Shown: positions 29,197 to 38,948 of the stretch, one piece after another | Layout of the letters: each line of letters starts with the position of its first letter | How positions within the stretch are numbered: the first letter of the stretch is position 1 | From: Paenibacillus sp. ACRRY | Lineage (GTDB): Bacteria; Bacillota; Bacilli; Paenibacillales; Paenibacillaceae | Reading direction: 5' to 3' | DNA: 64,000 nucleotides | NCBI RefSeq assembly: GCF_022346995.1 | Contig: NZ_JAKRNM010000003.1 | Location: forward strand, 533,813 to 597,812 | Translations under genes and position numbers: made by a program | The notes under the pieces: model-generated | What the model saw: only the letters and a program-made list of their open reading frames with translations | The model's database searches: none | Told to the model about the DNA's origin: nothing

Positions 29197-32100
29197 GTGG
29201 CGCCATTCACCATGATGGATATCAAATTGCTGTGCGGGGTCACGGCATTCAAACGAGGGGAAGCCTATAACCAGTCCGGCAGGGTGAGCAATCTGGTAGT
29301 CAGTGACGATCAGCGTCATTATGAAGCCATGGTGCGTGGCACGGAACGATATCAGGTGAAGGTGGATTTGGACGAAAAAGGGGAAGTTGAGGCAACATGC
29401 ACTTGTCCAGGCGATGGCCGGTATTATGACTATTGCAAACATGTCGCTGCGGTTCTGCTGGCGATTCATGAATGGGGTGAGCAGCAGGAGCTTAAAGCTG
29501 CCGCTACCGGCATATCTCAGGAGTCATCCAAACCTTCCTCAGGGAATTCTTCTAGCTCTGGTATAGGCCCTGCTTCCAGAGTAGGCACGCTGGTGGAAGA
29601 GAAGGAGTGGGAGCGTCCCAACTCTTCTTCATCCTTAGACTCGGCTAGGGATGACAATTCGGAACGACACGAAGGTTCAAGTTCAAAACGGTATACGGAG
29701 TCCAGTACGAGTACAACATCTCATTCTTTTGCACAAAAGAATGGATCCTCGGCTTTCGGGCTTAATTCCGCTGCTGAAGCGGATCATCAACCGGTTACCC
29801 ATTTTGCCCAGGCAGGTCGCCCAAGTTCAGCCCCAGGCTGGGGACGTTCAGCAGACAAGCCTTCGTATCGCACAGCCGACCAGATTCTGTCCATCTTTGC
29901 CAAGGAACGCATTCCCTTACATGCGGGTGAACGTAAATATATGGCACCTGTCACCCGCTCATCGCTGCGGGAAGAGCTTCAGGTTCAGTTTATATGCAAG
30001 CTTGTTCAGGTTCACAAGGGGGGAGCCAAGCTCGCGCTGGAACTTAAGGTCGGAAGTAAACGGCTATACGTAGTGCAAAAGGTGAAGCAATTCCTGAATT
30101 GCGTCGAGAAGGGCGAGCCGATGTCGTTTACCAAACTGTTTTTCTATGACCCGTCCATGCATTATTTCAGCCCTCAGGATCAGGAGATTCTATCCATGCT
30201 GATTCGTATGAGGCAAAGTGAGGAAGCGTATCGTGAATCCATCTCCGGTTATCTGGGAGCTTCAGATGGCCGGGATATATTGATTGCGCCGCTGGTGTGG
30301 AAACCACTGCTGGAATTGCTGCTTCAGGCCGACAGCCGGATGGAGGGTACGGGTCTCGCGAACGGACCGCTCACGTTGGGTGAAGGGGCACTGCCTTTGT
30401 TTTATCGGATTGCCCAGGGGGACAATGAGGGGTACCAGCTCGAGATCTCGGGTTTGCGCGAGTTGATTCTGCTTCCGGCTTATGATGCTGCTGTGGTCGA
30501 AGGACAACTTCACATGCTGGAGCCGATGCAGATGCGCAGTCTGGAAGACTTGAGCAGGGCGCTCACTTCGTGTGGGATTAAGGAAAGCATCGATATATCA
30601 TCTCAGCAAGTCGATGAGTTCGTGCAGCATGTGGTGCCGGAACTGCGTACGCTTGGACATCTATCAATTGACTCCCAGGTGCGTGAACGAATTGCAGAGC
30701 CGGAGCTTGCGCCTAAGCTCTATATTGATTTTTACAGGGAACGGATCACTGCGCGTCTGGAGTTTGATTATGGTGTAATGGTGATTAACCCGCTGGCGGA
30801 ATATCTGATCGATGAAGAAGAGAAAAAGGTTATCCTGGTGCGGGACCGTCATGCCGAGCGGAATCTGATCGAGCGACTTGATCGTTCCTTCCTGGAACGG
30901 GAAGGCAGTGTGTGGGCGAGCGAGCGTGAAGATGCGATCTATGATGTGATGTATCATTTGGTGCCAGAATTGGAGAAACAGGTGGACATCTATGTCCCGA
31001 ATGCCGTGAAGGCTATGATGCAATCTTATCCGACCCCTCCCAAAGTCCGGGCAGATCTCGGGAAAGGACTGGACTGGCTGGAGATTTCGTTTGAAATGGA
31101 AGGCGTGAACGAGCAGGAACTTCAGGAAATCATGCGCAGCATTGTGGAAAAAAAACCGTATTTCCGCTTGCGCAGCGGTGTCTTTCTTTCGCTTGAGAAT
31201 GAAGGAGCAGACAGCTTCGCCCACATGGCGGATTCGCTGGGACTTGGAGCGGGCGATATCAAGGGCAGCCACATTCAGCTGCCCGCCGTTCGAGCGCTAC
31301 AGCTTCCGGGCCGGGATGAGGTTTCCGGACATGTGAAGTGGGGAGGTTCCCTGAAGCGTTTCCTGGATGACCTTCGTGATCCTGAGCGGATGGATTTTGC
31401 ATTGCCAAATGGACTCGCTCCCGTGCTGCGGGATTATCAGGCCAGTGGATATCAGTGGCTGCGCACACTTGCCTTTTATCGTTTTGGCGGGATACTGGCA
31501 GATGATATGGGACTTGGCAAAACGTTGCAAAGTATCGCCTATATCACGGCTGAACTAAGTGAGAACCCGATTTTAGATGGAGATGTTGGAGGACCAGATC
31601 GTTACGGGAAAAATGGGATACTGAGAGAGGGTGCCTCAGAGGCCGCCTATACAGGGATTGATCCTATAACCGGATTGCCATGGGATGAGGCATCTCTGGC
31701 GGGGCTAGGGAGTGATTCCCATGCATCGGGATCACAGGATGGATTAACCATTAGAAGCCAAGCGACCCATCCACCTGTGCTTGTCGTCGCGCCTGCTTCG
31801 TTGACCTACAACTGGGCGAATGAATTTGCGCGTTTTGCCCCGCATTTGCGAGTCTTGATCGCTGCAGGGCAAAAAGAAGAACGAGCCAATATGCTGGCTG
31901 ACATGGACCAGGCGGATGTAATAGTGACGTCTTATCCATTGCTGCGTCGAGATCTTGACACGTATCTGGGCAGAACATTCCATACGCTTATCCTGGACGA
32001 GGCTCAGGCGATTAAAAATTCTTCCTCCCAGACGGCTCAGGCCGTCAAGCAGATTCAGGCCCCGCGGCGCTTTGCGCTCACAGGAACGCCTGTAGAGAAC

Positions 32101-32979
32101 TCGCTGGATGAGCTGTGGTCCATCTTCGAAGCGATTTTCCCCGGTCTGTTTCCAAGCTATCGCAGGTTCCGGGACCTGCCACCTGAGCGCATTGCCCGGA
32201 TGGTACGTCCGTTCATTCTCCGCCGCCTGAAGAAGGATGTGCTGGAGGAATTGCCGGATCGTATTGAGACAGTACAGCGCTCTGAGCTAACGGTGGAGCA
32301 GAAGAAACTGTATGCCGCCTACCTCTCCCAGCTTCAGGATGAGACATCCAGGGATATGGAAGAGAACGGTTTTCAGAAGAATCGGATCAAAATACTTGCA
32401 GGCATCACCCGTTTACGCCAGCTGTGCTGTCACCCGGCTTTGTTTGTGGAGGGCTATCAGGGAGACTCAGGCAAAATGGAGCAGCTGCTTGAAACAGTCC
32501 AGGATTGTCTCGCTGCAGGCAAACGAATTCTGATCTTCTCCCAGTTTGCAAGCATGCTGAACCTGATTCGGCAGACATTGGCCGCGCAGGGAAGGAATCT
32601 GTTCTATCTGGATGGGCAGACACCGTCTCAGAGCCGAGTCGACATGTGCCGCAGATTCAACGAGGGGGAAGGCGAGCTGTTCCTGATCTCAATGAAAGCT
32701 GGCGGTACCGGACTGAACTTAACGGGTGCAGATACCGTAATATTGTATGATCTGTGGTGGAACCCCGCGGTAGAAGAACAGGCCATTGGCCGTGCCCATC
32801 GGATGGGGCAGAAGCAAGTCGTTCAGGTTATCCGTCTGATTACGGAAGGTACGATCGAAGAGAAGATTCTGGAACTGCAGCAGCGGAAGAAGGATCTGAT
32901 TGCGGAAGTGATCGAACCGGGAGATGGCGGATCTACGACCTTATCTGAGCAGGATATTCGGGAGCTGTTGATGGTATAA
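29197..32979 (+). CDS. SNF2-family helicase with SWIM zinc finger
   Basis: A 1260-residue DEAD-like ATPase. A SWIM finger lies near the N-terminus (CTCPGDGRYYDYCKH, about residues 67-81). A Ser-rich low-complexity linker follows (about 100-230), then a SNF2-associated region (about 240-690), the SNF2 ATPase with motif I DDMGLGKT and motif II LDEAQ, and a helicase C-terminal domain with motif VI AIGRAHRMGQ. Such proteins resemble B. subtilis YwqA and probably remodel nucleic acid-protein complexes; the substrate is unknown. An insert of about 70 residues, rich in Gly, Asp and Ser, separates motif I from motif Ia. Start: GTG at 29197, eight bases after AGGAGG. Confidence 0.9.
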   Translation: MAPFTMMDIKLLCGVTAFKRGEAYNQSGRVSNLVVSDDQRHYEAMVRGTERYQVKVDLDEKGEVEATCTCPGDGRYYDYCKHVAAVLLAIHEWGEQQELKAAATGISQESSKPSSGNSSSSGIGPASRVGTLVEEKEWERPNSSSSLDSARDDNSERHEGSSSKRYTESSTSTTSHSFAQKNGSSAFGLNSAAEADHQPVTHFAQAGRPSSAPGWGRSADKPSYRTADQILSIFAKERIPLHAGERKYMAPVTRSSLREELQVQFICKLVQVHKGGAKLALELKVGSKRLYVVQKVKQFLNCVEKGEPMSFTKLFFYDPSMHYFSPQDQEILSMLIRMRQSEEAYRESISGYLGASDGRDILIAPLVWKPLLELLLQADSRMEGTGLANGPLTLGEGALPLFYRIAQGDNEGYQLEISGLRELILLPAYDAAVVEGQLHMLEPMQMRSLEDLSRALTSCGIKESIDISSQQVDEFVQHVVPELRTLGHLSIDSQVRERIAEPELAPKLYIDFYRERITARLEFDYGVMVINPLAEYLIDEEEKKVILVRDRHAERNLIERLDRSFLEREGSVWASEREDAIYDVMYHLVPELEKQVDIYVPNAVKAMMQSYPTPPKVRADLGKGLDWLEISFEMEGVNEQELQEIMRSIVEKKPYFRLRSGVFLSLENEGADSFAHMADSLGLGAGDIKGSHIQLPAVRALQLPGRDEVSGHVKWGGSLKRFLDDLRDPERMDFALPNGLAPVLRDYQASGYQWLRTLAFYRFGGILADDMGLGKTLQSIAYITAELSENPILDGDVGGPDRYGKNGILREGASEAAYTGIDPITGLPWDEASLAGLGSDSHASGSQDGLTIRSQATHPPVLVVAPASLTYNWANEFARFAPHLRVLIAAGQKEERANMLADMDQADVIVTSYPLLRRDLDTYLGRTFHTLILDEAQAIKNSSSQTAQAVKQIQAPRRFALTGTPVENSLDELWSIFEAIFPGLFPSYRRFRDLPPERIARMVRPFILRRLKKDVLEELPDRIETVQRSELTVEQKKLYAAYLSQLQDETSRDMEENGFQKNRIKILAGITRLRQLCCHPALFVEGYQGDSGKMEQLLETVQDCLAAGKRILIFSQFASMLNLIRQTLAAQGRNLFYLDGQTPSQSRVDMCRRFNEGEGELFLISMKAGGTGLNLTGADTVILYDLWWNPAVEEQAIGRAHRMGQKQVVQVIRLITEGTIEEKILELQQRKKDLIAEVIEPGDGGSTTLSEQDIRELLMV

Positions 32980-33057
32980 TGAAGTCCAATCATATTGGAG
33001 TTTTCCATCATTAAATATATTAAAATATAACTCTATCTAGCAAAGGAGTGGGTTCTG

Positions 33058-33936
33058 CTGCGAATCCGCAAAGCCATTATTCCGGCTGCCGGGCTGGGTA
33101 CCCGGTTTCTGCCTGCAACCAAGGCCATGCCGAAGGAAATGCTGCCCATCGTTGATAAGCCGACTATTCAGTACATTATCGAAGAAGCGGTAGCTTCAGG
33201 TATTGAAGATATCATCATCGTTACAGGTAAAGGGAAGCGGGCCATCGAGGATCACTTCGATTATTCATTTGAACTGGAACAGAATCTGGCAGGCAAACAG
33301 AAGTGGGACTTGCTGAACGAAGTTCGCAAACCTTCGGATATGGCGGATATCCACTATATTCGGCAAAAAGAACCGAAGGGCCTTGGCCATGCCATCTGGT
33401 GCGCTCGCAAGTTTATTGGGAACGAACCGTTTGCTGTCCTTCTTGGGGATGACATCGTGGAATCCAAGCAACCTTGTTTGGGGCAGATGATGGAAGTCTA
33501 TGACGAGCTGCAATCCCCAATTGTGGGGGTACAACCTGTCGACTGGAGCGAAGTATCCCGTTACGGAATCGTGGACGGAGAGGTCGTTTCTCCAACGGAT
33601 GATCGTGTATTCCGTGCCCGTCGTTTAATCGAGAAACCGAAGACCGAAGACGCACCTTCGAACCTAGCCATCATGGGACGTTATATTCTTACACCCGATA
33701 TTTTCGATATTCTTGGTCAGCAGTCTGCCGGTGTCGGAGGAGAGATCCAGTTAACGGATGCCTTATCCCGCTTGAACGATCAGCGACAGATCCTTGCCTA
33801 TCATTTTGATGGCCTGCGTCATGACGTTGGGGAGAAGCTAGGCTTTATAGAGACGACCATTCATTATGCGCTGCAGCGCCCGGATTTGCGTGACGATTTG
33901 TTGAATTACTTGAAGAAGATCGTGTCATCGAATTAG
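33058..33936 (+). CDS. galU: UTP-glucose-1-phosphate uridylyltransferase, apparent CTG start
   Basis: Makes UDP-glucose from UTP and glucose-1-phosphate, the precursor for surface glycans and glycolipids. The nucleotidyltransferase motif [19 protein letters not shown] begins upstream of the first ATG (33127) and is essential, so the gene must start earlier. No ATG, GTG or TTG is in frame between the preceding stop and this motif. The codon before [11 protein letters not shown] is CTG at 33058, nine bases after AAAGGAG (33042-33048); another CTG is at 33055. With CTG the product has 292 residues, the normal length, and the normal family N-terminus. Other features are [10 protein letters not shown] and GGEIQLTDA. 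It stands before the glycan genes and ends in a strong terminator. Confidence 0.88.
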   Translation: MRIRKAIIPAAGLGTRFLPATKAMPKEMLPIVDKPTIQYIIEEAVASGIEDIIIVTGKGKRAIEDHFDYSFELEQNLAGKQKWDLLNEVRKPSDMADIHYIRQKEPKGLGHAIWCARKFIGNEPFAVLLGDDIVESKQPCLGQMMEVYDELQSPIVGVQPVDWSEVSRYGIVDGEVVSPTDDRVFRARRLIEKPKTEDAPSNLAIMGRYILTPDIFDILGQQSAGVGGEIQLTDALSRLNDQRQILAYHFDGLRHDVGEKLGFIETTIHYALQRPDLRDDLLNYLKKIVSSN

Positions 33937-33960
33937 CTTGCTTCTAAAGGATTAGAGAAA

Positions 33961-33992
33961 AAAGGTTTGCCCATCGAGGGCAAACCTTTTTT
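33961..33992. terminator. Bidirectional terminator after galU
   Basis: AAAGGTTTGCCC and GGGCAAACCTTT form a perfect 12-bp stem with a 5-base loop, with T and A runs on both sides. It lies between two convergent genes. Confidence 0.88.
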
Positions 33993-34035
33993 AGTGTGAA
34001 ATATTATTAATAGAATCGTTAGGACACTTTTTTTG

Positions 34036-36501
34036 TTAGAAGTTCAGTTCAGCAATCTGTTTAATCTCGTCAGCTTCATTAGGTGCAACAGAGATCAATT
34101 TATCATACACCGCTTGATCCTGTTGTCCGTCCTTAACCAGAGCGGCAAGGTACCAACGAGCAATTTCACGGTTGGTCGAATCGGACAGATCCTCAGTAAT
34201 TCCACCCTTAAGAATTGTTACAGCTCCGGCAGAATCGTTTGACATGTATCTCATTTTTCCTGCATTCAGAATCATTGTTGGAGTAAGCTCGAATGGCTGT
34301 CCTTGAAGCTGTCCTTCAGGGAGAGTTTTGAGATGTTCTACGCCATCAACAACATGTTGGTAAGCATCCAGACCTGATGTGAAGTAGGATTCTTTCTTAG
34401 CTGTATCGCCTTGTCCCAGTGCCTGATATCCGAGATCGAACGAACGGCTAATTAGCGTCTCATACCAATCCATATCCCAGATATAGTTGTTGGCATATTC
34501 TTTTTGGAGAGCATACGCTTGGTCACTATCACCTTTAAGCTCATAGAGCTGGATCAGCTGTTTAACCATACTTTTGTTGTACGGCTCTGCTTGTAGTCCT
34601 TTTTGCAGCAGATCTACGCCTGCCGTATAGAACTGCTCATTTTGTGTCTGTTGGAAACCTTGTTGATATAGTGAAGCTAGCGTCAACAGAGAGTCAGAGT
34701 GTGTACTACGTATTGCCAAGTCCTTATCAAGTGCAGCTTTAATTTCTTCAAAGGATTGGCTGGTTTGCGCAACTTCCTTGGCTTCTTTTGCATATTGATT
34801 TGCTTGCAAGAAGCGGACGAATACAATCAATAGTATGATGATTGATACTCCGGCGATCGCGGTATAGATCCCTCGTGCAGCAGATGGGCTTATCTTCAAA
34901 CGTTTAACAGGCCGTGGTTCAATCGCGGCTGCCATACCTCCAAATCCGATAAACACCAGCATGCCGATGAAGACGTAACTCATATTAAAATCGAGAAGGC
35001 TCAGGACCAGAATAGTCATGGACAAAATGAAAAATACAAAATGAGACTCTCTTTCGCTTTCATCTCTTCGCAAGTAGCTGAGAACGTATTGATAGAAGAT
35101 GTAGAGAATAAATGCCATGAAAATGATAAATCCGATGATTCCGACTTCTACCAGATACTGCATGAAGAAGTTATGTGCCTGGGCACTTACATAAGGGTTG
35201 TTCTGGTACTTCTCATATAGGGCAGTCCAAGCTCCGCCACCTGCACCAATCACTGGATAATCTGCAATGACCTTGGAGGCATCTTTGTAGAAGGTGAGCC
35301 GTTCCAGTACACTGTGCTGCTGGAAGTTGATATTTTCCAGACGCGTGCTGATGCTGTCAGGCAAAATGTTACGAACGCTGGTACCTAACAGAAGTACTGC
35401 TGCAATAATGGCGAGTAGTGCTGAGCTAAGCGGGATCCAGAGGCTTGAGCCTTTGCGTTTACCCAAGCTTTGTAGTTTCATCTCCATCTTGGGAGCGACC
35501 CAATGTTGGATCAACCAGATGATGAATGCCACAACGAGGGATGCGGCAATCAGATAGATCCAACCCTTAGTTGCAAGTCCAGTAGAGAACTGTTGTTGTA
35601 ATTCGAGCCCAGCGGTATTGACCGGATTCAGAATGGCAATCGTACCAATTCCCGAAATGGCAAGATAAATGAACCATAAGATTTGTTTTGCTGGTTTAAG
35701 TAATAACAGGATGATCACGAACACAATTGGCATCATCACGAGTCCTGTCCGCGATAGTGTAAGCAACAGGGACAGTAAGATGGGAACAAGCATGAAGCCA
35801 TGGACCAACTGCATGTACACCTTTTTTGTACGGATCAGGCTAAAGATGCTAATGAACAGAAAAGCCATCAAGAACGCTGCGTATGTATTCGGGTACTGGA
35901 ATACGGAAGCAAGCCGCGGACCGTTGGCATCATTCCAGATTGCCTGGTTGTAAACTCCATTTACTACCCCTGAAGAGAACCATCCAACCAGCTTGCCTGC
36001 GAAGCTGAATGCACCAAACCAATTCAATAGACCATATCCGACAATTACATATGCAATTCCTATTAAGGAAGATTGTATGATATGATTAATTTGTTTGTTC
36101 TGGAGCAAATACATCGTCATGACAAACAGCATGGCATAGATGCACTGGACCAGAATCATGTTAGTCGCCAAGTAATTCGATGCTGCACTAATGAATGAAA
36201 GTATGTAGGTTAGTGGTAGCAGAATGACGAATAATGTGAGCCAATCTCGTTGGGATTCTAGTGAGATATTTTTGTAATAGACTACAGTCCAGACAATCAA
36301 GAGGAGGGTTGTAACTACTACTGCCCAATAAATGGGTCCTTCAAATTGAAGTAACTGTCCGTTAAATAACGCAACTTGAAATGACGACCAGAGTAAAAAT
36401 AAGATAAGTCCTATGGACAGTGTCCATAAAAGCGGTGATGCCGAACTGGAACTGGCCTTGCTCGACGTCTTCTTTTGTTTCCCGTATACTGGATTCGACA
36501 A
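34036..36501 (-). CDS. O-antigen ligase/polymerase-like membrane protein (Wzy_C) with TPR-like C-terminus
   Basis: An 821-residue protein. About ten to twelve membrane helices lie in residues 20-590, with a Wzy_C (O-antigen ligase) region containing the loop PVIGAGGGAWTALYEKYQNNP and AQAHNFFMQYLVEVG. A soluble helical C-terminus (about 600-820) has TPR-like repeats. Proteins of this form include Wzy polymerases, WaaL-like ligases and the S-layer oligosaccharyltransferases WsaB/WsfB of Geobacillus and P. alvei, so it may transfer the local glycan to a protein or wall acceptor. Start: the longest frame begins at 36564, but AAAGGAG (minus strand, 36517-36511) is spaced nine bases from a TTG at 36501, which I prefer. 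It is divergent from the ABC glycan exporter. Confidence 0.8.
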   Translation of the reverse strand: MSNPVYGKQKKTSSKASSSSASPLLWTLSIGLILFLLWSSFQVALFNGQLLQFEGPIYWAVVVTTLLLIVWTVVYYKNISLESQRDWLTLFVILLPLTYILSFISAASNYLATNMILVQCIYAMLFVMTMYLLQNKQINHIIQSSLIGIAYVIVGYGLLNWFGAFSFAGKLVGWFSSGVVNGVYNQAIWNDANGPRLASVFQYPNTYAAFLMAFLFISIFSLIRTKKVYMQLVHGFMLVPILLSLLLTLSRTGLVMMPIVFVIILLLLKPAKQILWFIYLAISGIGTIAILNPVNTAGLELQQQFSTGLATKGWIYLIAASLVVAFIIWLIQHWVAPKMEMKLQSLGKRKGSSLWIPLSSALLAIIAAVLLLGTSVRNILPDSISTRLENINFQQHSVLERLTFYKDASKVIADYPVIGAGGGAWTALYEKYQNNPYVSAQAHNFFMQYLVEVGIIGFIIFMAFILYIFYQYVLSYLRRDESERESHFVFFILSMTILVLSLLDFNMSYVFIGMLVFIGFGGMAAAIEPRPVKRLKISPSAARGIYTAIAGVSIIILLIVFVRFLQANQYAKEAKEVAQTSQSFEEIKAALDKDLAIRSTHSDSLLTLASLYQQGFQQTQNEQFYTAGVDLLQKGLQAEPYNKSMVKQLIQLYELKGDSDQAYALQKEYANNYIWDMDWYETLISRSFDLGYQALGQGDTAKKESYFTSGLDAYQHVVDGVEHLKTLPEGQLQGQPFELTPTMILNAGKMRYMSNDSAGAVTILKGGITEDLSDSTNREIARWYLAALVKDGQQDQAVYDKLISVAPNEADEIKQIAELNF

Positions 36502-36618
36502 GATTCGATTCTCCTTTGCATATAGATACGACAATATTTTAACACAATATAACCTATTCTTCATTTATTTAGATAGCGGAAGCGTCGGGTTGTAATTAGG
36601 AAGGTGCGCATTGGTAAT

Positions 36619-37395
36619 ATGACAAGGTATTTAAAAGAACTACTCAGAAGGAAAGATCTTCTATTATATTTAGTTAAATCTGGACTTAAGGCAGAGCATA
36701 GGAACAGTTACTTAGGGTATTTCTGGTGGCTGTTGGATCCGCTTCTAGGTGCGTTGGTTTACTACTTTTTAGTAGTGATAGTCATGGGAAGAGGAGGGGA
36801 GAATTATGGAATTTATTTAGTTATTGGACAAGTTGTCTGGAGATGGACTAATACTTCTATTAATAACTCTTCAAGATCTATCATTCAATATACTTCTATA
36901 ATTCAACAGGTGAATCTCCCTAAAGCTATTTTTCCTTTGACAAGGGTAGCTTCCCAATTAGTTAATTTTATGTTTGGTCTTATTGTTGTAGTTGTTTTTT
37001 TACTGTTTTTTCATATTCCACCGCATTGGCAAATAGCATATTTACCAATAGTTATTTTAGTTCAACTTCTGTTCTTGATGGCAATTAGTTTAATCATCGC
37101 GTATGTTTCAGTGTTCATTAGAGATTTAAGCAATATACTCAGTCATTTCATGAGGGTGTGGTTCTATGCTTCGCCTGTTATATGGGAAGGAAGTCGCCTT
37201 CCTTATCAGTACGAATGGATAGAAAAAATCAATCCATTGTCCTATATTCTAAAAGGTTATAGAGATATCTTTATCAGTGGAACTTCTCCTAATTTGGAAA
37301 TTTTAATGGTAATAGGGTTAGTTTCTGTCGTAGTTGTAGCTTGCTTGATTTATTTCTATAGTCGAAATGAACACAAAATAATCAAGGCGCTCTAA
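36619..37395 (+). CDS. ABC-2 glycan exporter permease (Wzm/TagG type)
   Basis: Permease of 258 residues with six membrane helices and the family N-terminal pattern LVKSGLKAEHRNSYLGYFWWLLDP. It should translocate undecaprenyl-linked polysaccharide or a teichoic-acid-like polymer with the ATPase encoded next. The start is uncertain: an in-frame GTG at 36604 is part of the AGGAAGGTG ribosome site, so the ATG at 36619 is used although the spacing is long. Base composition changes sharply at this gene: from here to about 47.8 kb codons are strongly biased to A/T at third positions. Confidence 0.88.
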   Translation: MTRYLKELLRRKDLLLYLVKSGLKAEHRNSYLGYFWWLLDPLLGALVYYFLVVIVMGRGGENYGIYLVIGQVVWRWTNTSINNSSRSIIQYTSIIQQVNLPKAIFPLTRVASQLVNFMFGLIVVVVFLLFFHIPPHWQIAYLPIVILVQLLFLMAISLIIAYVSVFIRDLSNILSHFMRVWFYASPVIWEGSRLPYQYEWIEKINPLSYILKGYRDIFISGTSPNLEILMVIGLVSVVVVACLIYFYSRNEHKIIKAL

Positions 37396-37412
37396 AGGGG
37401 AGGGAAATCCAA

Positions 37413-38948
37413 TTGACTAATCGTAACGATAAAACGGTAATTTCCTTAGAAAATGTGGGTGTTTCGTTTTCTACAGGAGTGAAGGGTGAAGACTACAAAT
37501 CCCTCCTTTATAACATGCTTCTTAACAGGAAAGAAGAACAAGATGTTAAACCTAAAGAGGTATGGCCAATAAGAAACATCAACTTAGAAGGATACAAAGG
37601 TGAGGTTTTAGGGATAATTGGTACAAATGGTTCTGGTAAAACTACATTGTGCAAACTTATAGCAGGGGTATTGCAACCTGATGAAGGTAAGCTTCAGGTT
37701 GATGGTAGAGTGACTGCATTGTTTTCTTTAGCATTAGGTTTCAATAAAGAGATGACCGGTCGTGAAAATGTTTATTTAAACGGAACAATGATAGGAATTA
37801 CTCGAAAGAAAATAAACGAATTTATCAACGATATTTATGAGTTTTCAGGGATAGGTGATTTTTTTGATCAGCCAGTTAAGTACTATTCAAGTGGTATGAA
37901 AGCAAGACTCGGATTTAGTATAGCGGCTTGTTTAGAGCCTGAAATACTTATACTAGATGAAGCTCTAAATACCGGAGATTTGGAGTTTAGTCGAAAGGCA
38001 GCTGAAAAAATGAAAGAACTAGTAACCAGGGCGAAGATGGTCGTGCTGGTTACACATAGTTTGAAGTATGCTAAGGAAAATTGTGATCGATTAATATGGG
38101 TTGATAAAGGGAGAATTAAAAAGATTGGTATCCCTTCAGAAGTAATCAAATTATACGAAGAACAAGTACAAATGAAGACAAATTCACAATCAAAGAAAAA
38201 AACTAGTCTGGATATTACGAAAATTGTGACTAAGAAGAGCGATAACATCGTAATCCAATCAAAAAATCTGGGTGTCTCATATCGGTTAAATCACAAGGTC
38301 CATTGGGCCTTGAAAAATGTGGATTTGGAAATATTTGAAGGTGAAGTTGTTGGTATTATTGGACATAATGGAGCTGGGAAGAGTACATTATGTAAAGTCC
38401 TAACTAGTATATTAGCCCCTGATGAAGGAAGAGTTTCAATACAAGGGAAAACAACTGCACTTCTATCGTATGGTACCGGCTTCAATGGTCTGTTGTCAGG
38501 CCGAGATAATATATATCTTAACGGTATGTTGTTAGGGATTCCCAAAACGAAGATAAAAGAGAACTATAATGAGATTGTGGAGTTTTCTGAATTAGGCAAA
38601 AGAATAGATGGTTCTATTAAACAGTATTCTAGTGGTATGAGATCTAGACTAGGTTTCAGCATAGCCGCAGTTCTCGACCCAGATATTTTTATTATCGATG
38701 AGGCGCTTTCTGCAGGGGATCTCTACTTTAATCAAAAAGCAAGTAAAAAGATTCAAGAGATGATTAGTTTAGCAAAGGCGGTTATTATCGTTTCTCATAG
38801 TATGGGATTTGTAGAAAAGGTATGTACAAGAGCTATATGGTTGAATCATGGGGAAATTGTCAGTGATGGGGAGCCTGCTCATGTAATTAAAGAATATAAA
38901 GAACAAGTTCTTCTGAAAAAGAATAAGGACAAAATGGTGAAAAGCTAA
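37413..38948 (+). CDS. Fused tandem ABC ATPase of glycan exporter (two Wzt/TagH-type domains)
   Basis: A 511-residue protein with two complete nucleotide-binding domains. Domain 1 (about residues 8-250) has Walker A GTNGSGKTT, signature YSSGMKARLG and Walker B LILDEALNTGD. Domain 2 (about 275-500) has GHNGAGKST, YSSGMRSRLG and FIIDEALSAGD. Exporters of this type normally have one such domain per chain acting as a homodimer, so this is a covalently linked dimer. There is no C-terminal carbohydrate-binding module of the kind found in many Wzt proteins. Start: TTG at 37413 after GGGGAGGG. The stop overlaps the next start by one base (TAATG). Confidence 0.9.
   Translation: MTNRNDKTVISLENVGVSFSTGVKGEDYKSLLYNMLLNRKEEQDVKPKEVWPIRNINLEGYKGEVLGIIGTNGSGKTTLCKLIAGVLQPDEGKLQVDGRVTALFSLALGFNKEMTGRENVYLNGTMIGITRKKINEFINDIYEFSGIGDFFDQPVKYYSSGMKARLGFSIAACLEPEILILDEALNTGDLEFSRKAAEKMKELVTRAKMVVLVTHSLKYAKENCDRLIWVDKGRIKKIGIPSEVIKLYEEQVQMKTNSQSKKKTSLDITKIVTKKSDNIVIQSKNLGVSYRLNHKVHWALKNVDLEIFEGEVVGIIGHNGAGKSTLCKVLTSILAPDEGRVSIQGKTTALLSYGTGFNGLLSGRDNIYLNGMLLGIPKTKIKENYNEIVEFSELGKRIDGSIKQYSSGMRSRLGFSIAAVLDPDIFIIDEALSAGDLYFNQKASKKIQEMISLAKAVIIVSHSMGFVEKVCTRAIWLNHGEIVSDGEPAHVIKEYKEQVLLKKNKDKMVKS

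Noticed and set aside
29520..29860. Frameshift or gene fusion in the SNF2 protein at the Ser-rich region
   Set aside because: The frame stays open and the SWIM and SNF2 parts belong to one known architecture. The low-complexity stretch is a linker.
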